Assembly: GCA_052171275.1 (NCBI GenBank)
Contig: CM125795.1
Location: forward strand, 1,488,001-1,552,000
Direction of reading: 5' to 3'
Origin: Arsenophonus sp052171275
GTDB taxonomy: Bacteria > Pseudomonadota > Gammaproteobacteria > Enterobacterales > Enterobacteriaceae
Length of the DNA stretch: 64,000 bases
Positions 46,970 to 56,076 of this stretch are shown here, piece after piece. The notes below the pieces were generated by a model. The model ran no database searches, was not told the DNA's origin, and worked only from the letters and a program-made list of their open reading frames with translations. Numbering within the stretch: the first letter of the stretch is position 1; each line of letters starts with the position of its first letter. The translations under genes and the position numbers were made by a program.

Positions 46970-46999
46970 TTAGTTATTAAAATAAAAATCAATTTTCAT
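46970..46999 (-). CDS. pheM: Probable pheM leader peptide
   Basis: A nine-codon frame, MKIDFYFNN and stop, lies 47 bases upstream of the attenuator stem. The E. coli leader PheM is 14 residues and ends FFFYFST; here DFYFNN keeps the FYF core and two trailing residues before the stop. Ribosome stalling at the Phe codons when Phe-tRNA is scarce is the known mechanism. Only two Phe codons remain and no Shine-Dalgarno is evident, so function is uncertain. Identification rests on position and the FYFxx-stop ending. Confidence 0.5.
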   Translation of the reverse strand: MKIDFYFNN

Positions 47000-47113
47000 A
47001 TTTAAACAGTTATCTAAAAAATAACTTTTATTTATGATAAAAACTGCTATGAATAATAAAAAGAGACCTTATAAGAACTCTACAATAACACCACAGTTTT
47101 AACTTAATTAATT

Positions 47114-47473
47114 TTAAACTAATACGTTTTTTTTACTTTCTTTTACTAATGCTAGAAATGTAAGTTTATCAAAAACAGCAATATCAGATAAAATCTTTCG
47201 ATCAATTTCAACAGAGGCTTTCTTTAGCCCATTAATGAAAGTGCTATAAGACAAACCATGCTGACGAGCAGCAGCATTAATGCGTATTATCCATAATTGA
47301 CGCATTTGACGCTTACGTTGACGACGGTCTCGATAAGCATATTGACCAGCTTTAATTATTGCCTGAAAAGCAATACGATAAGTGCGCGAACGAGCACCAT
47401 AATAACCTTTTGCTTTCTTTAATATTTTTTTATGACGTTCGCGAGCTATTACACCACGTTTTACGTGAGCCAT
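47114..47473 (-). CDS. rplT: 50S ribosomal protein L20
   Basis: L20 binds 23S rRNA early and is needed for assembly of the large subunit. The 119-residue protein (E. coli 118) is highly basic and almost unchanged: VKRGVIARERHKKILKKAKG, YGARSRTYRIAFQAIIKAG, RDRRQRKRQMRQLWIIRINA, and ASVEIDRKILSDIAVFDK. GAGGGA precedes the ATG. It follows rpmI by 57 bases. In E. coli L20 also represses the operon by binding a pseudoknot upstream of rpmI; whether that RNA fold survives cannot be judged by eye. Confidence 0.97.
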   Translation of the reverse strand: MAHVKRGVIARERHKKILKKAKGYYGARSRTYRIAFQAIIKAGQYAYRDRRQRKRQMRQLWIIRINAAARQHGLSYSTFINGLKKASVEIDRKILSDIAVFDKLTFLALVKESKKNVLV

Positions 47474-47530
47474 ATATTCCCTCTTATCATTCAGGAATTA
47501 AATTCAATAATCTTAAATTAAAATTTAATC

Positions 47531-47728
47531 TTATGCGTATGGTAAACACAACTCTACTGAACCTATATCGCTTTTAGAAACCATTGTCTTTGAGCGCAAA
47601 TGGCGTTTACGCTTAGTTGACTTTTTAGTCAGAATATGACGAAGGTTAGCATGCTTAGATTTGAAACCACCGCTAGCAGTTCTTTTAAAACGTTTTGCAG
47701 CACCACGCACTGTTTTTATCTTTGGCAT
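47531..47728 (-). CDS. rpmI: 50S ribosomal protein L35
   Basis: L35 is a small basic protein of the large ribosomal subunit. The 65 residues equal the E. coli length and show the conserved MPKIKTVRGAAKRFKRTASG, then KSTKRKRHLRSKTMVS. It lies between infC (85 bases upstream) and rplT. An AAGGATG sits about 20 bases before the ATG, farther than usual, which would fit structure-controlled initiation as known for this operon. Confidence 0.96.
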   Translation of the reverse strand: MPKIKTVRGAAKRFKRTASGGFKSKHANLRHILTKKSTKRKRHLRSKTMVSKSDIGSVELCLPYA

Positions 47729-47813
47729 TTTAAATATCTAATTTACATCCTTAACTATAAAAATATTTATAAAAATAATTTTCATTTAAAAAACTATTAC
47801 TTTACTTAATTAT

Positions 47814-48356
47814 CTAATTATTTTTTTTTGGTGCAAGAACCATAATCATTTGACGACCTTCAATTTTAGTTGGAAAAGATTCTATAACTGATATTTGATC
47901 TAAATTGTTTTTAATACGATTAAGCATATCAATACCAATTTGTTGATGGACCATTTCACGACCACGAAACCGTAAAGTAATCTTAACTTTATTACCATCA
48001 TCTAAAAAACGAATTAAATTACGTAATTTAACCTGATAATCACCTTGATCAGTACAAGGTCTAAATTTTATTTCTTTTATTTGAATAACTCTTTGTTTCT
48101 TTTTTTGTTCTTTTAAAGTTTTACTCTTTTCATAAAGGAATTTACCATAATCCATGATACGACAAACTGGCGGCTCGGCATTTGGACTTACTTCAACTAA
48201 ATCAACACCAGCTTTTTCTGCTTTTTCAAGAGCTTCTCTTAGACTGATAATACCAACCTGCTCACCATCTGAACCAGTTAAACGAACTTCAGAAGCACGA
48301 ATCTCCGTATTAATGCGATTTAAACGCACTGTTTGAATTCTTTTTCCACCTTTAAT
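47814..48356 (-). CDS. infC: Translation initiation factor IF-3 (AUU start codon)
   Basis: IF-3 keeps the 30S subunit free, checks start codons and proofreads initiator tRNA. The sequence begins IKGGKRIQTVRLNRI if read from ATT at 48356, matching E. coli, where infC starts with AUU and IF-3 represses its own translation by rejecting that codon. The ATT lies 7 bases after a perfect GGAGGA. The frame is open to a TTG five codons upstream, but that TTG abuts the Shine-Dalgarno and is not usable. From the AUU the protein has 180 residues, as in E. coli: N-domain, linker rich in Lys (KSKTLKEQKKKQ), and C-domain (EIKFRPCTDQGDYQVK, RFRGREM, PTKIEGRQMIMVLAPKK). It follows thrS by 17 bases. Confidence 0.93.
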   Translation of the reverse strand: MKGGKRIQTVRLNRINTEIRASEVRLTGSDGEQVGIISLREALEKAEKAGVDLVEVSPNAEPPVCRIMDYGKFLYEKSKTLKEQKKKQRVIQIKEIKFRPCTDQGDYQVKLRNLIRFLDDGNKVKITLRFRGREMVHQQIGIDMLNRIKNNLDQISVIESFPTKIEGRQMIMVLAPKKNN

Positions 48357-48373
48357 ATCTGATTCCTCCAAAA

Positions 48374-50284
48374 TTAATAAATACGACGAGTATAAATTTC
48401 ATCAAGCATTCTTTCTGCAAATTCCATGAGATCAAATGTTCCTAAATCTTTACCACTACGCGTTCGAACAGATATTTTATTTGATTTAATTTCTTTATCA
48501 CCACAAATTAACATATAAGGAACACAATTCAAAGCATGCTCACGAATTTTAAAACCTATTGTTTCGTTTCTCAAGTCTGATTTTGCTCGGATACCAAAAT
48601 TATTCAATTTTTCTACTATTTTTTTCACAAAATCAATTTGTGAATCTGTAATATTTATTACAATAGTTTGTAAAGGCGCTAACCAGATTGGAAAGAAACC
48701 AGCATAATGCTCAATTAAAATTCCAATAAAACGCTCAAGTGAACCTAAAATAGCACGATGAATCATTACTGGAACCTGTCGTTTATTATTTTCATCTACA
48801 TATGAAGCACCCAAACGATTAGGTAATGAAAAATCTAGTTGTACAGTACCACATTGCCAAGATCTATTTAAACAATCATAGAGAGTAAACTCAATTTTAG
48901 GTCCGTAAAATGCACCTTCGCCATGTTGATAATTAAATTCAATATCTCCTAGCGCATTTGCGAGATCTGTTTCTGCACGATCCCACTGAGTATCACTACC
49001 TATTCGTTTTTCTGGTCTAGTTGATAAATTAACTGTAATTTTTTCAAAACCAAAAGTTGCATAAACATCATAAATCATTTTAATACAACTTTTAACTTCA
49101 GTCAAAATCTGATCTTCATTACAAAAAATATGAGCATCATCTTGAGTAAAACCACGTACGCGCATCAATCCATGCAAAGAGCCTGATGGTTCATTGCGAT
49201 GACAACTACCGAACTCTGCCATACGTAATGGTAAATCACGATAAGATTTCAAACCTTGATTAAATATCTGTATATGTCCTGGACAATTCATTGGTTTTAT
49301 ACAATATTCTCGATTTTCTGATGAAACAGTAAACATATTTTCTTTATAGTTTTCCAAATGGCCTGTTTTTTCCCAAAGAATACGATCCATCATTAATGGA
49401 CTCTTTACTTCTTGGTATTGATATTCACTTAATTTAGTACGGAGAAAAGTTTTTAATTCACGAAATATTATAAATCCATTATTATGCCAAAATGCAATAC
49501 CTGGTACTTCTTCCTGCATATGATAAAGATTAAGTTGTTTGCCTATCTTACGATGATCACGTTTATCTACTTCTTCTAAATTAAATAAATAAGAAACTAG
49601 TTGTTTTTTATTCCCCCATGCTGTTCCATAAATTCTTTGTAGCATCTTATTAGAATTATTGCCACGCCAATATGTACAGGTTACTTTTTGCAATTTAAAA
49701 TAATGACAAAAACGTATATTAGGAACATGTGGGCCATTACACATATCAATATATTCTTCATGGTAATAAAGTCCAGGAAGATCATCTTTATTAAAATTTT
49801 TATCCAAAATTTTAACTTTATAATCTTCACCTCGATTGATAAAAGTATTTCTTGCTTCCTGCCAACTAACCTGCTTTTTAATAATATCATAGTTTTTTTC
49901 AGCTAACTCGTGCATGCGATACTCAAGTTTTTCTAAATCCTTTTCTGTTAAAAAGTGATCTATATCAACATCATAATAAAAACCATTCTCAATAAGAGGA
50001 CCTATTACCATTTTAGTCGTTGGCCATAATTGTTTAATCGCATGACCAAGTAGATGGGCGCACGAATGACGAATAATATCTAGACTATAGATATCTTTAT
50101 TTGTAATAATAGTTACTTGAGCATTATCGTTAATAACATCGCTAGCATCAACAGGTTCACCATTAATGCGACCAGCTATACAGGCTTTTGCAAGACCTGA
50201 GCCTATATCAATTGCAATGTCCATTACTGAAACGGCATGTTCGTATTGACGCTGGCTTTGATCAGGAAAAGTGATAATTGGCAT
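48374..50284 (-). CDS. thrS: Threonyl-tRNA synthetase
   Basis: ThrS charges tRNA-Thr and clears mischarged Ser-tRNA-Thr. The 636-residue protein (E. coli 642) has the N-terminal TGS domain (MPIITFPDQSQRQYEHAV), the N2 editing domain with HSCAHLLGHA and MCNGPHVPN (the two histidine pairs and cysteine of the editing site), the class II core with the zinc cysteine in MNCPGH, RMAEFGSCHRNEPSGSLHG, FTQDDAHIF, and the C-terminal anticodon-binding domain from about 535. Relative to E. coli it lacks two residues near 450 and a few at the C-terminus. AAGGATC precedes the ATG. In E. coli the protein represses its own mRNA through a tRNA-like leader; I could not verify such a fold in this AU-rich leader. 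Confidence 0.97.
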   Translation of the reverse strand: MPIITFPDQSQRQYEHAVSVMDIAIDIGSGLAKACIAGRINGEPVDASDVINDNAQVTIITNKDIYSLDIIRHSCAHLLGHAIKQLWPTTKMVIGPLIENGFYYDVDIDHFLTEKDLEKLEYRMHELAEKNYDIIKKQVSWQEARNTFINRGEDYKVKILDKNFNKDDLPGLYYHEEYIDMCNGPHVPNIRFCHYFKLQKVTCTYWRGNNSNKMLQRIYGTAWGNKKQLVSYLFNLEEVDKRDHRKIGKQLNLYHMQEEVPGIAFWHNNGFIIFRELKTFLRTKLSEYQYQEVKSPLMMDRILWEKTGHLENYKENMFTVSSENREYCIKPMNCPGHIQIFNQGLKSYRDLPLRMAEFGSCHRNEPSGSLHGLMRVRGFTQDDAHIFCNEDQILTEVKSCIKMIYDVYATFGFEKITVNLSTRPEKRIGSDTQWDRAETDLANALGDIEFNYQHGEGAFYGPKIEFTLYDCLNRSWQCGTVQLDFSLPNRLGASYVDENNKRQVPVMIHRAILGSLERFIGILIEHYAGFFPIWLAPLQTIVINITDSQIDFVKKIVEKLNNFGIRAKSDLRNETIGFKIREHALNCVPYMLICGDKEIKSNKISVRTRSGKDLGTFDLMEFAERMLDEIYTRRIY

Positions 50285-51365
50285 TATTTAAGATCCTTAA
50301 TTTACAATAGTGACTCATATATCTTAAATCTTATATATAAACATATATTTTATTAAGAATAAATTAAAAAAATTAATATATTATTTATAAAATAATATAT
50401 ATTATTAATAATATTAAAATATACTCTGCATCAGTTTATCAACGAATATATTATTGATTGTATCACCATCATGAATTACTTAATTAATAGATTCAGACTT
50501 AAATAATAAAGAATAAAATACTAAAAACAAGTGATAAATTATTTATTAACTAATTTTAATTTTGTTAATTAGTTAATTTAAATTTATTTTAAACTATTAT
50601 TAATAATATTAAAATTTTATCTAATTTATAGATAAATTTTTTTTATGTTGATATAATACTAATTATAGTTTTTATAATAAAAAATTAATAATTTTTTATT
50701 ATAAATAAATAATCGTTTAATAAATATGAATTATAAATGTTTTAATCTACCTTGTACTAAAATAAAATAAGTAGGTAATTTTTTTTATTTGGATATTTTA
50801 TTTGTTTTTTAATATAACTTCTTTAAAGTTAAATTTTTTTTAATTTTATCAATTTTAAAATCATAATTTTTAAAAAAAATAAAAATATAATTCAAATTTT
50901 ATTAAACATAATTAAGTAAAAAATTATTAATTTGCATAAATGTAAAAAATATAGTTTTATTTCATCATTAATATTTATAGTAAATCTTTAGTATAACTTT
51001 ATAGAAAAATTTTTAAAACTCTGTCTACTTATAAAATCAGTGTACTTCTTCATGAATAGTGATAAAAACTTTAGTTATCTATTTAATCCTAGCAGATAAA
51101 ATACTTACTAATGATATTAAAATAAAATTATATTCAATTTAATAATTGCTTTAAATAAACTTTCATCTATAGTATTTGTAACATGTAAAGATAAATATAA
51201 AGGATAGAATTAATACTTTTATTTATATATTTAATTATAAAAAATTATTATATCAACTCTATATATTATAATTATAATAAATTTATTATATTAATATCTT
51301 TTATCTATAGTTAATAACTATGATTAATTAATATATAATTTATATTTTATTATCGAGAAATACTT
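50285..51365. other. 1.1 kb gap between divergent thrS and sitA
   Basis: Both neighbours start here and run outwards, so the thrS and sitA promoters lie in this interval. I recognised no gene piece. In E. coli ydiY, pfkB and others follow this side of thrS. No Fur or MntR site could be picked out against the AT background. Confidence 0.5.
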
Positions 51366-52286
51366 ATGTATTATAAAGGACACTATCTTTCATCTAAGAA
51401 AATTTTTATCAATTTGATAATAGTTATTATATTTATTTTTTTAAATTTAATTAATGTTGCATATGCAAAGATATTTACTGTTGTAACTACTTTAACCATT
51501 ATCCAAGATATTGCACAAAATGTAGCAGGTAATGCAGCAAATATTCAATCTGTTACAAAACCTGGAGTAGAAATTCATGAATATCAATTAACTCCAAAAG
51601 ATATATTGAAGGCACATAATGCTGATTTAATATTATGGAATGGATTAGGACTTGAAACAAGGTTCAATCATTTTTTTGAAAATTTCAAACATATTCCTAT
51701 AGTTACTGTTACTAGTGGAATAAAACCAATATCTATTAAAGAAGGTGAATATCAAGGTAATTTTAATCCACATGCCTGGATGTCTACAAAAAATGCATTG
51801 ATATATATTGAAAATATTCGAATGGCATTAATAAAATATGATATTAAAAATAGAGATATTTATAATAAAAATGCGAAAATATATGCTAATAAAATTAGTC
51901 AAATTGATAAACCTTTACGAGAAAGGCTTTCAAAAATTCCACAACAAAAACGATGGCTAGTAACCAGCGAAGGAGCTTTTAGTTATTTTGCTAATGATTA
52001 TGGTTTTAAAGAAGCTTATTTATGGCCAATTAATGCAGAAGAACAGGGTTCGCCACAACAAGTTCGTAAAGTTATTGATATTGTGAAAAAATATAATATT
52101 CCAGTAGTGTTCAGCGAAAGTACTGTTTCTGATAAACCAGCGAAACAGGTTAGTCGTGAAACTATGGCTAAGTACGGTGGTGTGCTTTATGTTGACTCTC
52201 TATCTACTTCTGATAGCTCGGTTCCTACATATATAAAATTATTAAAAACTACCGTTGATACAATTGCAAAAGGTTTTGGTCAATAA
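51366..52286 (+). CDS. sitA: Periplasmic manganese/iron-binding protein (SitA/YfeA type)
   Basis: SitA is the substrate-binding component of a cluster 9 ABC importer for Mn(II) and Fe(II). The 306-residue protein has an N-terminal signal (hydrophobic stretch about 14-32, ending VAYAK). The four expected metal ligands are visible: His71 in EIHEYQLTP, His136 in FNPHAWMS, Glu202 in TSEGAF, and Asp277 in LYVDSLS. The segment PINAEEQGSP and the end of the protein match the family. It heads a four-gene operon; sitB begins two bases after its stop. Such importers in host-associated bacteria serve metal uptake under host metal restriction and support Mn-dependent enzymes. Confidence 0.95.
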   Translation: MYYKGHYLSSKKIFINLIIVIIFIFLNLINVAYAKIFTVVTTLTIIQDIAQNVAGNAANIQSVTKPGVEIHEYQLTPKDILKAHNADLILWNGLGLETRFNHFFENFKHIPIVTVTSGIKPISIKEGEYQGNFNPHAWMSTKNALIYIENIRMALIKYDIKNRDIYNKNAKIYANKISQIDKPLRERLSKIPQQKRWLVTSEGAFSYFANDYGFKEAYLWPINAEEQGSPQQVRKVIDIVKKYNIPVVFSESTVSDKPAKQVSRETMAKYGGVLYVDSLSTSDSSVPTYIKLLKTTVDTIAKGFGQ

Positions 52287-52288
52287 TA

Positions 52289-53173
52289 ATGAGTAATAAT
52301 ATTTTTTATGAAAAACCAAATTTAGTTGTTGATAATGTCACTGTTATATATAATAACATACATACAGCTATTTATAATGCCAGTTTTAATATTACTGGTG
52401 GTTCAATTTGTGCATTAGTAGGAATTAATGGAAGTGGTAAGTCAACATTATTTAAAACAATAATGGGTTTAGTAAAACCAGAAAAAGGATCTGTAACATT
52501 AAATAATGCTCCTATCAAAGCAGCACTTAAAAAAAATATTATTGCTTATATACCACAAAATGAAGAAATTGATTGGAACTTTCCTGTTCTGGTCTCTGAT
52601 GTAGTAATGATGGGTCGCTACGGTAAAATGGGTATTTTACGTATTCCAAGTAAAAAGGATAAACAAATTGTATCTGATGCGGTAAATAGAGTAAACCTTA
52701 TAGGTTTAGAAAAACGACAAATAGGTGAACTTTCTGGTGGTCAAAAAAAAAGAGTTTTCCTTGCTAGAGCACTTGCTCAAGAAGGAAAAGTTTTACTTCT
52801 TGATGAGCCTTTTACCGGTGTAGATGTAAAAACAGAAAATTCAATTATTGAACTTTTCAGATCATTACGTACTAATGGATATCTAATTTTAGTTTCTACT
52901 CATAACTTAGGAAGTGTACCTGAATTCTGTGATCAAGTTATTTTGGTAAACAGAACTATACTAGCTAGTGGACCAATTGAAACAACTTTTACAAAAAAAA
53001 ATCTTCAAGTTGCTTTTGGTGGTGTACTTCGGCATATTAATCTCTCTTGTACAGAACTTCACGATGATAATGATCCTCGTTCATTAAGTGTTATTACTGA
53101 TGATGAAAGAGCAGCTGTTTTTTATGGTTACCATGAAGGAGCATCAATTATAAAAAAACAACATGAGGAATAA
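52289..53173 (+). CDS. sitB: Manganese/iron ABC transporter, ATP-binding protein
   Basis: SitB drives the SitCD channel by ATP hydrolysis on the cytosolic face. The 294-residue protein shows Walker A GINGSGKST near residue 49, the Q-loop in YIPQNEEIDW, the ABC signature LSGGQKKR, Walker B VLLLDEPFTGVD, and the H-loop histidine in STHN. The C-terminal extension with FGGVLRHI is typical of SitB/YfeB. It starts two bases after sitA and is followed by sitC after three bases. Confidence 0.96.
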   Translation: MSNNIFYEKPNLVVDNVTVIYNNIHTAIYNASFNITGGSICALVGINGSGKSTLFKTIMGLVKPEKGSVTLNNAPIKAALKKNIIAYIPQNEEIDWNFPVLVSDVVMMGRYGKMGILRIPSKKDKQIVSDAVNRVNLIGLEKRQIGELSGGQKKRVFLARALAQEGKVLLLDEPFTGVDVKTENSIIELFRSLRTNGYLILVSTHNLGSVPEFCDQVILVNRTILASGPIETTFTKKNLQVAFGGVLRHINLSCTELHDDNDPRSLSVITDDERAAVFYGYHEGASIIKKQHEE

Positions 53174-53176
53174 ATC

Positions 53177-54079
53177 GTGTTAGATATACTACTTCAGCCA
53201 TTTGAATATAACTATATGGTTAAAGCAATCTTTGTTAGTGCTATTGTTGGAGCAGTATGTGCTTTTCTTTCTGCTTATCTAATACTAAAAGGATGGTCGT
53301 TAATGGGCGATGCTATTTCCCATTCAGTTGTTCCAGGTGTTGCTGGCGCTTATGCTCTTAATTTACCTTATTCTGTAGGTGCTTTTTTTACTGGTATTCT
53401 AGCAGCCATTTCTATGATCTTAGTAAGTCATCTTTCAAAATTAAAAGAAGATACAGTAATTGGTTTTATTTTTTCAACGTTTTTTGCAATCGGATTACTA
53501 ATCCTTTCATTAAATCCTACATCAGTAAATTTACAAACAATTATCTTTGGTAATATTTTAGGTATTGCAGATTCAGATGTAATACAAGTCGAAATTATTG
53601 TTATTATTTCTTTTATTATACTTATGTTTATATGGAAAGATTTACTTGTTGTATTTTTTGATGAAAATCATGCTCGTTCTATTGGAATAAATCCACTAAA
53701 ACTAAAAATTATATTTTTTATATTATTAAGTGCATGCACGATTGCTGCTTTACAAACAGTAGGAGCAATTCTTGTTATAGCAATGGTTATTACACCAGGT
53801 GCAACGGCTTATTTACTTACTGATCAATTTAAGCGATTACTTATTATTGCAATAATAATTGGATTTACCTTTAGTGCTATTGGTGCTTATATTAGTTATT
53901 TTATTAACGGTGCGACAGGAGGAGTTATTGTTACATTACAGACACTAGTTTTTATTTTTACTTTCTTTATTGCACCTAAATATAGATATGGTTTATTTTC
54001 TTCCAAACGAAAAGATATTTTAAAAAATTATATATCTTCTCAATTAAAGCAGTTAGAAAAAAGAGATGAAAAAAAATGA
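53177..54079 (+). CDS. sitC: Manganese/iron ABC transporter, permease SitC
   Basis: SitC is one of two membrane subunits of the Sit/Yfe importer. The 300-residue protein is hydrophobic with about eight membrane segments and carries the family signature GWSLMGDAISHSVVPGVAGA near residues 38-58 and VGAILVIAMVITPGATAYLL near 195-215. Its start is GTG with GAGGA upstream. Its last four bases overlap the sitD start (ATGA). The sequence closely parallels SitD, reflecting an old duplication; the DNA around the GWSLMGDAISH motif is nearly identical in the two genes. Confidence 0.95.
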   Translation: MLDILLQPFEYNYMVKAIFVSAIVGAVCAFLSAYLILKGWSLMGDAISHSVVPGVAGAYALNLPYSVGAFFTGILAAISMILVSHLSKLKEDTVIGFIFSTFFAIGLLILSLNPTSVNLQTIIFGNILGIADSDVIQVEIIVIISFIILMFIWKDLLVVFFDENHARSIGINPLKLKIIFFILLSACTIAALQTVGAILVIAMVITPGATAYLLTDQFKRLLIIAIIIGFTFSAIGAYISYFINGATGGVIVTLQTLVFIFTFFIAPKYRYGLFSSKRKDILKNYISSQLKQLEKRDEKK

Positions 54080-54939
54080 ATCATTTTATAGAATTATTAA
54101 TAACACCTTTTGTTTTTCCTTTTATGCAAAAAGCAATTATTATTGCTATTGTAACGTCAATTGTATGTGCTATTTTATCTTGTTTTTTGATACTTAAGGG
54201 TTGGTCGTTAATGGGCGATGCTATTTCCCATGCTGTATTACCAGGTATAGTTATTGCATTTATTATTGGGATTCCTATATCAATTGGCGCTTTTTTATCA
54301 GGAATTTTTTGTGCATTCGCATCTGGTTATTTAAGAGAAAATAGTCGTATAAGAGAAGATACAATAATAGGTATTGTTTTTTCTGGTATGTTTGCCTTCG
54401 GATTAGTACTATTTTCACGTATTAATACAGATCAACATCTTACACATATTCTTTTCGGGAATATTCTTGCTATTACTACAGAAGAATTTAATCAAACACT
54501 TTTATTTTCAGCTTTTATTGTCTTAATTGTCTTATTGAAATACAAAGATTTTATACTTTATTGTTTTGATCCTAATCAAGCAAAAATTATTAATTTACCT
54601 GTTAAGGCTTTACATTATGGATTACTAGCTTTATTATCTCTTACCATTGTTGCATCTTTACAAGTTATAGGAATAATTCTTGTTGTTGCTATGCTCATTT
54701 CTCCTGGAATTATTGGTTTCATGGTATCAAAAAACTTTAATAGAATGATGATTATTGCGGTTATCACCTCTATTACATCTGTTTTAATAGGTACACTCTT
54801 AAGTTTTCATTTTGATGCAGCAACTGGGCCTTGTATTGTACTTATTCAATCAATTTATTTTATAATTATATTGATATACAATTATTTTATTAAAATAAAA
54901 AAGTATTTTTCTTTTAATAAAATTTCAATTAGCTCTTAA
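54076..54939 (+). CDS. sitD: Manganese/iron ABC transporter, permease SitD
   Basis: SitD is the second membrane subunit. The 287-residue protein has GWSLMGDAISHAVLPGIVIA near residues 41-60, the conserved arginine/glutamate loop SRIREDTIIGIVFSGMFAFG, and VIGIILVVAMLISPGIIGF near 208-226, with about eight membrane segments. Its start overlaps the sitC stop, so translation is coupled. A small 8-bp hairpin lies 34 bases after the stop. All four subunits are intact, so the importer should be functional. Confidence 0.95.
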   Translation: MNHFIELLITPFVFPFMQKAIIIAIVTSIVCAILSCFLILKGWSLMGDAISHAVLPGIVIAFIIGIPISIGAFLSGIFCAFASGYLRENSRIREDTIIGIVFSGMFAFGLVLFSRINTDQHLTHILFGNILAITTEEFNQTLLFSAFIVLIVLLKYKDFILYCFDPNQAKIINLPVKALHYGLLALLSLTIVASLQVIGIILVVAMLISPGIIGFMVSKNFNRMMIIAVITSITSVLIGTLLSFHFDAATGPCIVLIQSIYFIIILIYNYFIKIKKYFSFNKISISS

Positions 54940-56076
54940 TTAATAAATTATGTTAAAAAATAATTAGTAAAATTAAAGATTTTATCTTTAAAATTATATC
55001 TCTATTTATTTGATTATAAATAGTATCCATTAATAAATTAAGTTTTATAAAAAATTAAATTTAAAAAATTAAATAATAAAATTATTAATAATTCCTTAAT
55101 TACAATAAAAATTGTAGTCAAAATACGTTGATTTAAATAGTGTTTTTACTAAATAAAGATTTTTATTAAAAATTTTTAAAATATTCAATAATCAAAAAAA
55201 TATTATGTATTATAATTAATTAAATTTAAAATTAATTAAATAATATTATTTTATTAATTTAATTAATAAAATAATTGATATTTCTTTATACAAAGATTTC
55301 ATAAAAACAGATTAATATATCAATGTTATTATTTATTTTTTTTTGCTAAAATAAGATTGAGATAATAGTTTTATTTCTATGGAAGTAATTATTAGTATTC
55401 TATACTAATAATATTTCATTTAATAAAATTAATTTAATTAAATGAAATATAAGAAAACTTATAACCTATTCTATTAGATTCATTTCTAATAAATAAACAA
55501 CTCTTATTAATATAATGAAATAATATATAATATAAAAAATATGATTAAAAGATATTATAAAAATAATAATTTTTATTATATTTATTTTAAACACTTTTTA
55601 ATATATTTATAGTTTCAAGATCTATATAATCTTAAGATATTTTAATGAATTTAAATTTATAATTTAATTTATTACGTATAGATAGTATTTTAAATATTAT
55701 TTGATAAATATTAATATAAATAACAAAATAAAATTTGTTTTATTGATATAAAATTTTATATGAGTAATCCTAAATTGGTAAATTATAATAAATATAAAAA
55801 CTATATTTTACATATCATAGAATAAGCTTTTTTTTATTAAAACTATTAAGTTTAAAAGAAACTTTATAATAAAACTATTTGACGATTCATTAAAAATTCT
55901 TATATTTTTATATTGCAATTTATATTAAATAATAAAATATCAATAATATATAAATATTATTTTATTTTTAATCAAAATTAAACAATTATCATCTGATCCT
56001 TTCTATATTAAAAAGATTTATTTTATTTTGATCTAATAGAATTAAGAAAAAACTATAAATAATAGGAGTGTTTATA
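54940..56076. other. 1.1 kb AT-rich gap between sitD and hxpB
   Basis: No gene was seen. Three inverted repeats are present: 8-bp arms at 54973-54991 just after sitD (a possible weak terminator without a U-run), 10-bp arms at 55388-55412, and 12-bp arms at 55411-55450. Confidence 0.5.
55388..55450. repeat. Two adjoining hairpins upstream of hxpB
   Basis: ATTATTAGTA/TACTAATAAT with a 5-base loop (55388-55412) is followed at once by ATATTTCATTTA/TAAATGAAATAT with a 16-base loop (55411-55450). They share two bases and stand in a gene-free gap between two plus-strand operons, so they may form a barrier between transcripts. Confidence 0.6.

Noticed and set aside
47060..47085. Possible terminator after rplT (AGAG...CTCT and T-run)
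   Set aside because: The outer stem is only 4 bp and the inner part cannot form a proper loop.
53281..54235. Near-identical DNA in sitC and sitD around GWSLMGDAISH taken as a possible recent gene conversion
   Set aside because: The match is limited to a motif under strong protein constraint; the flanks differ as expected for old paralogs.
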